The position numbers and the translations under genes were made by a program. From Actinoplanes liguriensis (GTDB taxonomy: Bacteria; Actinomycetota; Actinomycetes; Mycobacteriales; Micromonosporaceae), in assembly GCA_000715855.1 (NCBI GenBank), contig KL571349.1, forward strand, positions 10,766-17,784: a stretch of DNA of 7,019 bases, in the 5' to 3' direction. How positions within the stretch are numbered: the first letter of the stretch is position 1; each line of letters starts with the position of its first letter. Below the pieces are notes generated by a model. It saw only the letters and a list, made by a program, of their open reading frames with translations, was not told the DNA's origin and made no database searches. Shown piece after piece: positions 1 to 5,122 of this stretch.

Positions 1-44
1 CTACACGCCTCCCTCGCGCCATCAGAGATGTGTATAAGAGACAG
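1..44 (+). other. Sequencing adapter: 454-type primer plus Tn5 mosaic end (artefact)
   Basis: Positions 7-25 read GCCTCCCTCGCGCCATCAG, the 454 primer A sequence. Positions 26-44 read AGATGTGTATAAGAGACAG, the 19-base hyperactive Tn5 mosaic end used in Nextera tagmentation. The cytosine-rich six bases before them are probably also primer. This is library DNA left in the assembly. Native sequence starts at about 45. Confidence 0.97.
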
Positions 45-247
45 TAACAACAGTGAGAACCAGCCCGACCGGCCGTGAGCGCGTCGCTCGCTGGAGTGGC
101 CGCGGCCCTGCGACGGCGCGGGCTGTTGCGCGCTCACCGCTCGGTTGTAGTGGCCGCGGCCCTGCGAGGGCTCGGGCCGTCGCGCGCTTAGCGCGGTCCG
201 GCTGGCACTCACTGTCCTTTTTCGGGCCCAGAACAACCGTGGGTGCC
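45..247. other. Non-coding region downstream of the molybdenum hydroxylase operon
   Basis: No open frame here resembles a protein. The plus-strand frame beginning at 53 continues antisense through the molybdopterin subunit gene and reads as arginine/alanine low complexity. The stretch holds a degenerate 54-base direct repeat (95-193) and a short T-run at 217-221. It lies past the 3' end of the minus-strand operon, so it is either a long 3' flank or a spacer to a gene beyond the adapter-cut end. Confidence 0.5.
95..193. repeat. Degenerate 54-base direct repeat, two copies
   Basis: Positions 95-139 and 149-193 align without gaps at 39 of 45 bases, and the first 19 bases are identical. Each copy contains the perfect palindrome GGCCGCGGCC (98-107 and 152-161). 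The sequence at about 71-93 looks like the tail of a further diverged copy. Such GC-rich tandem repeats are common in actinobacterial spacers. No function can be assigned. Confidence 0.75.
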
Positions 248-291
248 AGCCCGGTGCGCCGGGCTCGACGCCCAGCCCAGCCGGGGCTGGG
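248..291 (-). terminator. Tandem stem-loops after the operon, probable terminator
   Basis: Two GC-rich hairpins lie 15-60 bases past the stop of the molybdopterin subunit. At 276-291, CCCAGC and GCTGGG flank a 4-base loop. At 248-265, AGCCCGG and CCGGGCT flank a 4-base loop. On the minus strand neither is followed by a U-run, which is usual for actinobacterial terminators but weakens the call. They could instead be 3'-end stabilising structures. Confidence 0.5.
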
Positions 292-306
292 GTTCGGGTG
301 GGCTGG

Positions 307-2343
307 TCACGGGGTTGCGGTGAGGATCTTGTCGAGGCGGGCGGGGAGGGTGCGAATCCGGATTCCGGTGGCGTGCCAGACGGCGTTGAGGATGGCGGCG
401 GGGGAGCCGACGATGCCGATCTCGCCGATGCCCTTGCTGCCCATCGGGTTGAGGTCGTCCTCCGGCTGGTCGAGCCACGCGGCGTCGATCCACTCGACGT
501 CGGCGTGGGTCGGGATGTGGTACTCGGCCAGGTCGTGGTTCACCCAGGTGCCCTGGGCCGGATCCAGCACGGACTCCTCGTGCAGGGCCATGCCCATCCC
601 CATGATCATGCCGCCGAGGAACTGCGAACGCGCGGTGCGCGGGTTGAGGATGCGGCCGCCGTCGTACATGCCGAACAGGCGGGACACCCGGATCTCGCCG
701 GTCACGGTGCTCACGCGTACCTCCGCGAAGTGCGCGCCGGAGGCGTGCCGGTTCTCCTTCTGCTGCTGAACCAATTCGGTCGTGTCGAAGGTCGCCTCGT
801 CCGAGGAACCGTCGGCGGCGCGCAGCTCACGGCAGGCGCCGGTGACCGCCCAGCCCCAGGACGCGCTGCCCGAGGACCCGCCGGCGACCGATGCCTGCGG
901 GAGGGTGCTGTCGCCGATCCGGATGTGGACCTTGTCGATCGGCACGCCGAGCTCGTCGGCCGCGATCTGGGCGAGGATCGTGCGCGCGCCGGTGCCCAGG
1001 TCGGCGGCGGCGATCGCGACCTCGTACTCGCCGGCGCCGAGCGCCCGGACCCGCGCGGTCGACGGCATCGCCGACGCGGGATAGGTCGCTCCGGCCATTC
1101 CGGTGCCGAGCCGCCATTCACCCTCCAGGCGCTGCCCGGGCCGCGGATCACGCTCGGACCAGCCGAAACGGGCCGCTCCGGAGCGCAGGCACTCGACGTA
1201 ACGAGGATTCGCCGGCGAATTGCGGATTCGCAGCTCGACCGGGTCGAGGCCGAGCTCCACGGCAAGCTCGTCGAGCGCGCACTCCAGGCCGACCATGCCG
1301 GGAGCCTCACCGGGCGCGCGCATCCAGCGCGGCGTGGGCACGTCGAGGCGGACCACGCTGTGACCGGTGCGCAAATTCGGCACGGGGTACACGTCCCGGG
1401 TCACCACGGAAGCCGATTCGACGAACTCCAGCAGGCGGCTCGACTGCGTACACGTCTGATGATCGATCGCGGTCAGGATGCCGTCCTCGGTGGCGCCGAC
1501 GCGGATCCGCTGGAGGGTCGGGGCGCGATGGCCGACGATGCTGAACATCGCCTGGCGGGGGAGGACGACCTCGACCGGGCGGCCGGTGACGCGCGCGCCG
1601 AGGGCGGCGAGAACCGCGTTCGGCCGGGCGGTGCCCTTCGAGCCGAAACCGCCGCCGACGTGCTCGGTGACGACGTGCACGCGGCCGGCGGGCAACCCGA
1701 AGATCGCCCCGACGGTATCCGCGATGCCGGACGGGTGCTGGTTGGAGTCGTACAGGATCAGATCCTGATCGTCCCAGCGCGCGATGGTGGCGTGCGGCTC
1801 CATCGGGCTGTTGTGCAGCGGCGGGGTCTCGTAGGTGACGTCGATCGTGACCGGAGCGCTGGTCAGCGCGGCCTCGACATCGCCGGTGCTCGATTCCGCG
1901 GGGACGTCCGGGACGACGGTCTCCGGCGTGTAGCGATCGGGGTGGTCGGCGCGCAGCTCGACGTCGTGATCCTCCTCGGCGATCTCCAACTGGACGGCCT
2001 GCGCGGCCCGGCGGGCGGCTTCGAGGGAGGTGGCGATGACGAGGGCGAGGGGCTGGCCGCGGTACCGGATCTCGTCGGACTGGAGAACCGCCAGCTCCGG
2101 GTCGTCGGATTTGGCCAGCTCAGGGGCGTTGCCGTACCAGAGGACGGCGAGCACGTCCTCCTCGGCGGGGTCGATCAGGACCGCGTCGAGGCGGCCGCGG
2201 GCGACCGGGGACGGGACGATCCATCCGTACGCCAGATGGTCTTGCGGGTATTCCGCGGCGTAGCGGGCCGCGCCGGAGACCTTGGCCGGGCCCTCCAGTC
2301 GGGCGACCGGTGCGCCGACCGCGCGCGTCACCATCGAGGTCAT
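307..2343 (-). CDS. Molybdopterin-binding (large) subunit of a xanthine dehydrogenase/aldehyde oxidoreductase-family enzyme
   Basis: 678 residues. This is the catalytic subunit of a molybdenum hydroxylase. By family knowledge it binds the molybdenum cofactor and hydroxylates an aldehyde or heteroaromatic carbon with oxygen from water, passing electrons to the [2Fe-2S] and FAD subunits. The N-terminal a/b-hammerhead domain covers roughly residues 18-125. Cofactor-binding segments follow: GGGFGSKG (230-237), MRAPGEAPG (341-349), the ASVAGGSSG glycine/serine loop (484-492) and GSKGIGEIG (635-643), where E641 is the predicted catalytic glutamate. The ATG at 2343 overlaps the stop of the FAD subunit (ATGA) and has a strong Shine-Dalgarno (2349-2358). 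An upstream in-frame extension to 2631 lies wholly inside the FAD subunit gene and is rejected. The layout is closest to the PaoC/YagR branch, though somewhat shorter (about 680 versus 730 residues). The substrate cannot be read from sequence; aromatic aldehydes are a guess by analogy with E. coli PaoABC. No Tat signal, so probably cytoplasmic. Confidence 0.95.
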   Translation of the reverse strand: MTSMVTRAVGAPVARLEGPAKVSGAARYAAEYPQDHLAYGWIVPSPVARGRLDAVLIDPAEEDVLAVLWYGNAPELAKSDDPELAVLQSDEIRYRGQPLALVIATSLEAARRAAQAVQLEIAEEDHDVELRADHPDRYTPETVVPDVPAESSTGDVEAALTSAPVTIDVTYETPPLHNSPMEPHATIARWDDQDLILYDSNQHPSGIADTVGAIFGLPAGRVHVVTEHVGGGFGSKGTARPNAVLAALGARVTGRPVEVVLPRQAMFSIVGHRAPTLQRIRVGATEDGILTAIDHQTCTQSSRLLEFVESASVVTRDVYPVPNLRTGHSVVRLDVPTPRWMRAPGEAPGMVGLECALDELAVELGLDPVELRIRNSPANPRYVECLRSGAARFGWSERDPRPGQRLEGEWRLGTGMAGATYPASAMPSTARVRALGAGEYEVAIAAADLGTGARTILAQIAADELGVPIDKVHIRIGDSTLPQASVAGGSSGSASWGWAVTGACRELRAADGSSDEATFDTTELVQQQKENRHASGAHFAEVRVSTVTGEIRVSRLFGMYDGGRILNPRTARSQFLGGMIMGMGMALHEESVLDPAQGTWVNHDLAEYHIPTHADVEWIDAAWLDQPEDDLNPMGSKGIGEIGIVGSPAAILNAVWHATGIRIRTLPARLDKILTATP

Positions 2344-3422
2344 CGCGTCTCCTCCTCCGTCGCGGACTCGGCGGGCCCTTGCGTGGCGGGCCCTTGCGCG
2401 GCCGGCCCTTGCGCGGCCGGCCCTTGCGCGGCGGGCCCTTGCGCGGCCGGCTCGGTGGACGGGACGAGAGAGGCCAGGACAGAAACGGTCAGATTGCGGA
2501 TCAGCGCGATCTTGTAGGCGTTGTCCCGCAACGGCGTCGCGTGGCGCAACTCGGCGTCCGCCGCTGCCGCGAACCGCTCTCGGGTGGCCGGTCGGCCGCG
2601 CAGCGCCTCCTCGGCGGCGAACGCTCGCCACGGCTTCGGCGCCACCGCCCCGAACGCCAGGCGTACCTCTCTGACCAGGCCGTCCTCGACGTCGAGGGCG
2701 GCCGCGACCGAGCCGACGGCGAAGGCGTAGGACGCGCGGTCACGCGCTTTCCGGTACGTGGAACGGGCCGCGACCGGCAGCTCCGGCAGGTCCACCGCCG
2801 TGATCAGCTCGCCGTGCTCCAGGACCGTGTCGCGCTCCGGGGTGTCTCCGGGCAGCCGATACAGATCGGTCACCGGGATGGATCGCTGACCTGTCGGCCC
2901 ATCGACCTGGACCACCGCGTCGAGCGCCGCGAGCGCGACCGCCATGTCCGACGGATGCGTCGCGATGCACGCCTCCGAGCCGCCGAGGATCGCGAGATTC
3001 CGGTGGTCGCCGTCGCGCGCCGGGCAGCCGGAGCCGGGCAGGTGCTTGTTGCACGGCATCGTCGCGTCCATGAAATACCGGCACCGGGTGCGCTGAAGAA
3101 GATTTCCGCCGGTCGTCGCCATGTTCCGCAGCTGCCCCGACGCGCCGGCGAGGAGAGCCTGGCTGAGCACCGGGTAGGCGGTCCGCACGCGGTGATCCGC
3201 GGCAAGATCACTGTTGCGTACGGCGGAGCCGATCCGCATACCGCCCCGGGGCAGGTCGGTGATCTCGCGCAACGGGAGCCGGCTCACGTCGACGAGCACG
3301 TCCGGAGTGGCGATGCCGAGCTTCATCAGGTCGACCAGGTTCGTGCCGCCGGCCAGGAACACGGCGCCCGGCTCGAGTCCGTCGGCGAGGCCGGTGGCCG
3401 TTCGATAGTCGAAGGTCTTCAT
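2340..3422 (-). CDS. FAD-binding (medium) subunit of the molybdenum hydroxylase, with extra four-cysteine insert
   Basis: 360 residues. It carries FAD and passes electrons from the [2Fe-2S] clusters to the final acceptor. The FAD contacts typical of the CoxM/XdhB fold are visible as [12 protein letters not shown] (23-34) and ATTGGNLL (102-109). Next comes a segment with C114, C124, C133 and C152, the only cysteines in the protein. It resembles the [4Fe-4S]-binding insertion of E. coli PaoB (YagS), down to CNK..PGSGC and CIATHPSD. The C-terminal domain (about 215-320) ends in an odd tail of four PAAQG units and one PATQG (325-349), then an acidic stretch. The ATG at 3422 overlaps the stop of the [2Fe-2S] gene (ATGA), with GGCAGGG just upstream. 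The stop overlaps the start of the large subunit, so all three genes are probably translated in a coupled way. Family call is secure; the cluster is inferred from cysteine spacing. Confidence 0.95.
   Translation of the reverse strand: MKTFDYRTATGLADGLEPGAVFLAGGTNLVDLMKLGIATPDVLVDVSRLPLREITDLPRGGMRIGSAVRNSDLAADHRVRTAYPVLSQALLAGASGQLRNMATTGGNLLQRTRCRYFMDATMPCNKHLPGSGCPARDGDHRNLAILGGSEACIATHPSDMAVALAALDAVVQVDGPTGQRSIPVTDLYRLPGDTPERDTVLEHGELITAVDLPELPVAARSTYRKARDRASYAFAVGSVAAALDVEDGLVREVRLAFGAVAPKPWRAFAAEEALRGRPATRERFAAAADAELRHATPLRDNAYKIALIRNLTVSVLASLVPSTEPAAQGPAAQGPAAQGPAAQGPATQGPAESATEEETR
2349..2358 (-). promoter_or_regulatory. Ribosome binding site for the molybdopterin subunit
   Basis: On the minus strand GGAGGAGGAG lies five bases before the ATG at 2343, inside the last codons of the FAD subunit. 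It is the strongest Shine-Dalgarno match in the operon. It fixes the start of the large subunit at 2343 rather than further upstream. Confidence 0.75.
2371..2450 (-). repeat. 15-base in-frame tandem repeat encoding PAAQG
   Basis: Five consecutive 15-base units (plus-strand form GCSGGCCCTTGCGYG, starting at 2371, 2386, 2401, 2416 and 2431) and five further matching bases. Units differ only at two positions, so the array is young or homogenised. Because the unit is a multiple of three, copy-number change would keep the frame. It encodes the disordered-looking tail of the FAD subunit. Confidence 0.95.
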
Positions 3423-3922
3423 CGCCCTGCCGCCTGCTTGATCGCCGGAACCATGTTGGGGTAGGCCCCGCAGCGGCACAGGTTCCCGCTCATCCGCTCG
3501 CGGATCTCGGCGTCGGTAAGTAAATCGCCGTTCGGATCCGGAATCTCGGTTGTCACCGCGCTCGGCCAGCCCTTGCCGACCTCGTCGAGCATGCCGACCG
3601 CCGAGCAGATCTGGCCCGGGGTGCAGTAACCGCACTGGAACCCGTCGTGATCCAGGAACCCCTGCTGGACGGGGTGCGGGGCGCCGCGGTGACCCAGGCC
3701 CTCGACCGTGGTGATCTCGGCGTCCTGCTGGGTGATCGCCAGGATCAGGCAGCTGTTGACCCGGCGGCCGTCGAGCAGGACCGTGCAGGCGCCGCACTGG
3801 CCGTGGTCACAGCCCTTCTTGGCGCCGGTCAGGTGCAGCCGCTCGCGCAACGCGTCGAGCAGGGTGGTCCGCGGGTCCAGGCCGACCAGGTGGTGCTGTG
3901 CACCGTTAACGGTGAGACGCAT
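3419..3922 (-). CDS. [2Fe-2S] iron-sulfur (small) subunit of the molybdenum hydroxylase
   Basis: 167 residues, the usual length for a CoxS/XdhC-type iron-sulfur subunit. It relays electrons from the molybdenum centre to FAD through two [2Fe-2S] clusters. The N-terminal plant-ferredoxin cluster uses C38, C43, C46 ([10 protein letters not shown]) and C58. The C-terminal helical domain holds QCGYCTPG (C97, C100) and LCRCGAY (C149, C151). All eight expected cysteines are present. I chose the ATG at 3922, because MRLTVNG begins the ferredoxin strand directly. A GTG at 3958 would add 12 residues (MVQPPVRGYRRG). That extension has two arginines but no hydrophobic stretch, so it is not a Tat signal, unlike E. 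coli PaoA. A G-run at about 3933-3937 could be the Shine-Dalgarno but is spaced rather far. First gene of the operon; its stop overlaps the next start. Confidence 0.95.
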   Translation of the reverse strand: MRLTVNGAQHHLVGLDPRTTLLDALRERLHLTGAKKGCDHGQCGACTVLLDGRRVNSCLILAITQQDAEITTVEGLGHRGAPHPVQQGFLDHDGFQCGYCTPGQICSAVGMLDEVGKGWPSAVTTEIPDPNGDLLTDAEIRERMSGNLCRCGAYPNMVPAIKQAAGR

Positions 3923-3975
3923 TCCCCGCCGATACCCCCGTACGGGCGGCTGAACCACCTGGCCAGATCCCGTTG

Positions 3976-3998
3976 ACAGTGGTCATTCCGGCCACTGT
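3976..3998. promoter_or_regulatory. Dyad in the divergent intergenic region, possible operator
   Basis: ACAGTGG (3976-3982) and CCACTGT (3992-3998) form perfect 7-base inverted arms around a 9-base spacer. It sits in the 108-base gap between the operon (minus) and the DUF6010-like gene (plus). A perfect TTGACA at 3973-3978 overlaps the left arm, although no good -10 lies 17 bases downstream. A regulator of one or both units binding here is inference. Confidence 0.4.
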
Positions 3999-4018
3999 TC
4001 GTGCGTGCCGATTCTTCC

Positions 4019-4024
4019 TAGGTT
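4019..4024 (+). promoter_or_regulatory. Candidate -10 element for leaderless transcription of the DUF6010-like gene
   Basis: TAGGTT fits the actinobacterial TANNNT -10 pattern. It ends six bases before the ATG at 4031, the spacing expected if transcription starts at the A of the start codon. No clear Shine-Dalgarno precedes the ATG beyond AGG in the same element. No convincing -35 is seen at the matching distance. Confidence 0.35.
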
Positions 4025-4030
4025 CGTGTC

Positions 4031-4429
4031 ATGTCTGTGCTGATGCCGCTGCTGATCGGGGTTGTCGCCGTTCTCGTCCTGTCGTTGATCCCGGATCGCC
4101 ACCGTCAGAAGGTCAACGCGCTGGGGATCGCCGGGGCGGGCGCCGTCTACGTCAGCGGGGGTGGGTTCGGTGTCTGGGAACTCGCATTCACTTCGGTCAT
4201 GACCGTCGTCGCCTACCTCGGCCTGCGCAACTGGACCTGGATCGGGGTGGGCTGGCTGCTGCACACCGGCTGGGACGTGCTGCATCACCTGAAGGGCAAC
4301 CCGATCCTGCCGTTCGCGCACGACTCGTCGTTCGGCTGCGCGATCTGCGACCCGGTGATCGCCCTGTGGTGCTTCGCCGGTGGCCGGTCACTGCTCATTC
4401 GACGTCCTCGGGCGAGTGCGGACGCCTGA
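4031..4429 (+). CDS. Small integral membrane protein, DUF6010-like
   Basis: 132 residues, mostly hydrophobic, with about four or five membrane segments: roughly 2-20, 28-45, 48-65, 68-84 and 104-118. Between them is a polar conserved-looking motif, LLHTGWDVLHH (76-86), rich in His, Trp and Asp, followed by GNPILPF and the CAICDP pair (C103, C106). From memory this pattern matches the DUF6010 family of unknown function; I could not confirm it by search. No enzymatic role can be given, though clustered His/Asp/Cys at a membrane face could bind metal or haem (speculation). It is transcribed away from the molybdenum hydroxylase operon across a shared short spacer. Its last 35 bases overlap the 3' end of the convergent zinc-finger gene. 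Start at 4031 is the first in-frame ATG and fits a leaderless promoter; M5 at 4043 is an alternative. Confidence 0.8.
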   Translation: MSVLMPLLIGVVAVLVLSLIPDRHRQKVNALGIAGAGAVYVSGGGFGVWELAFTSVMTVVAYLGLRNWTWIGVGWLLHTGWDVLHHLKGNPILPFAHDSSFGCAICDPVIALWCFAGGRSLLIRRPRASADA

Positions 4430-4580
4430 CCGCCTGGTTCGCGGCGTCCGGCACGATGTTGCTGTCATCGGATTTGCGGGTGCCGTCCGCGTCGATCTCC
4501 GGATGGACGGCGCGCCGGTGCTCTTCGATCTCGTCATCGGCCATGTCGCGGTGGCACAGGTTGCAGGTCGCCATACCCAT
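4395..4580 (-). CDS. Small C2H2 zinc-finger-like protein
   Basis: 61 residues from the ATG at 4580, or 59 from the second ATG at 4574, which gives the more natural MATCNLC start. The N-terminal half contains C-x2-C-x11-H-x4-H (CNLC ... EEHRRAVHP), the spacing of a single C2H2 zinc finger. The C-terminal half is polar, acidic and probably disordered (DADGTRKSDDSN onwards). One finger alone rarely gives specific DNA binding in bacteria; protein binding or zinc buffering are equally possible. I do not recognise a named family. Evidence that it is real: an intact metal-ligand pattern and acidic composition unlike the Arg/Pro-rich spurious frames nearby. No good Shine-Dalgarno is visible. Its 3' end overlaps the convergent DUF6010-like gene by 35 bases, and a perfect AATCGCGATT palindrome sits just upstream. 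Confidence 0.7.
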   Translation of the reverse strand: MGMATCNLCHRDMADDEIEEHRRAVHPEIDADGTRKSDDSNIVPDAANQAVRRPHSPEDVE

Positions 4581-4590
4581 ACCAAATCAG

Positions 4591-4600
4591 AATCGCGATT
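4591..4600. promoter_or_regulatory. Perfect 10-base palindrome upstream of the zinc-finger gene
   Basis: AATCGCGATT is self-complementary and begins 11 bases before the ATG at 4580. It lies in the only A+T-rich patch of this spacer (about 4580-4607), where a promoter would be expected. An operator or part of a promoter is possible; at ten bases, chance is also possible. Confidence 0.3.
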
Positions 4601-4710
4601 AACTTGCTGAGTCGCGGCCGAAAGCAGCCCGGCCGCACCCGTGGGGTGGGCGCCGGCGGGTGGGCGCGTCCGGGGACGAAGCTGCGGGTGGGGACTCAGC
4701 GGCCGCGCCG

Positions 4711-4858
4711 GGCGCGGGGCGCTGGCCGGGCGCGGGGTGCCGGGTGTGCGCGGGGTGCCGGGTGGGTGCTGGGCGCTGGCTGGGCGTGGGGTGCCGGGTG
4801 GTGCTGGGCATGGGGTGCTGGGCGCTGGCTGGGCGTGCGGTGCCGGTGGTGCTGGGCG
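4711..4858. repeat. Degenerate G-rich minisatellite, about three units of 49-54 bases
   Basis: Positions 4765-4809 and 4814-4857 match over their whole length except for one substitution and one single-base gap, including 24 identical bases at the start. Positions 4717-4746 match 4771-4800 at 28 of 30 bases. Shorter GGTGCYGGGYG motifs recur within and beyond these units. The plus strand is rich in G and poor in C, so minus-strand transcripts would be C-rich. Confidence 0.85.
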
Positions 4859-4859
4859 C

Positions 4860-4898
4860 GGGGTGCTGGGTGGGGGCTGGGTGGGGGCGCTGGGTGGG
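4860..4898 (+). other. Dense G-quadruplex-forming motif
   Basis: Seven consecutive G-tracts of three to five bases lie within 39 bases (4860-4863, 4868-4870, 4872-4876, 4879-4881, 4883-4887, 4892-4894, 4896-4898). All loops are one to four bases, well within the canonical G3+N1-7 rule. The G-rich strand is the plus strand, so in minus-strand transcription it is the template strand. Whether it folds in the cell is not known. Confidence 0.75.
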
Positions 4899-5082
4899 CG
4901 CGGCCCGGGAATCAGGCCATGGCTGCGGGATTCTGCATTCTCCGGGAGGCGATGAACTTTCCCGGCCGGGATCCGTTGCAAGGTATGTCCGGGTGCGTGC
5001 GACCCCAGCGCCGCGCCCGGGCAACCACCCGCCGCCGCGCGCCGGGTGATGCGCGGGAGCAGCGTCATGGGCCTCCGATGTT

Positions 5083-5119
5083 CCGCACACGACCGGCTCC
5101 TGATCGTGGCCGTGTGCGG
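5083..5119 (-). terminator. Strong hairpin after the TMEM175-like gene, probable terminator
   Basis: CCGCACACG (5083-5091) pairs perfectly with CGTGTGCGG (5111-5119). One mismatch further in, a CC/GG pair extends the stem, leaving a 13-base loop. The stem starts three bases past the stop codon at 5123. No U-run follows on the minus strand (the next bases are AACAT), so it would be an I-shaped actinobacterial type. The C-rich RNA that follows might also favour Rho. Confidence 0.6.
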
Positions 5120-5122
5120 TGA

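Larger units (their letters stand above)
4581..5122. other. 542-base region without a convincing gene
   Basis: It lies between two minus-strand genes. From the left it holds: the palindrome AATCGCGATT (4591-4600); about 260 bases of strongly G-biased sequence with degenerate tandem repeats (4711-4858) and a dense run of G-tracts (4860-4898); the palindrome TCCCGGCCGGGA (4960-4971); a weak inverted pair CACCCG/CGGGTG (5026-5031/5043-5048); and a strong hairpin (5083-5119). Frames in both directions give only Gly/Trp/Arg-rich (plus) or Pro/Ala/Arg-rich (minus) low complexity, as expected from GC-skewed repeats. Confidence 0.6.

Noticed and set aside
1..44. Tn5/IS50 insertion suggested by mosaic ends
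   Set aside because: No transposase is present, there is no target duplication (45-53 and 6992-7000 differ), and primer sequence is attached. This is a library adapter.
53..769. 238-codon plus-strand open frame from just inside the adapter
   Set aside because: Its first part is the 54-base repeat and the rest lies antisense to the molybdopterin subunit. Composition is Arg/Ala/Ser low complexity.
298..2517. 739-codon plus-strand open frame antisense to the molybdopterin subunit
   Set aside because: It is the mirror frame of a high-GC gene: rich in Arg, Gly, Asp and Val, without any recognisable domain, while the opposite strand encodes a protein with every expected family motif.
2344..2631. 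N-terminal extension of the molybdopterin subunit
   Set aside because: Lies entirely within the FAD subunit gene, is Arg/Ala-rich, and is not needed: the ATG at 2343 has a strong Shine-Dalgarno and an ATGA junction.
2310..3464. 384-codon plus-strand open frame over the FAD subunit
   Set aside because: Antisense shadow of a confidently identified gene, with a (RPLRG)n run produced only by the PAAQG repeat read backwards.
3973..3978. Perfect TTGACA as a -35 box for the DUF6010-like gene
   Set aside because: No acceptable -10 lies 16-19 bases downstream (TGTTCG/GTTCGT only). The TANNNT match at 4019 is too far away to pair with it. Kept only as part of the dyad.
4604..5122. 172-codon plus-strand Gly/Trp/Ala-rich open frame
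   Set aside because: Product of the G-rich repeat. No Shine-Dalgarno, no domain, and it is one of several equally long overlapping frames in the same repeat.
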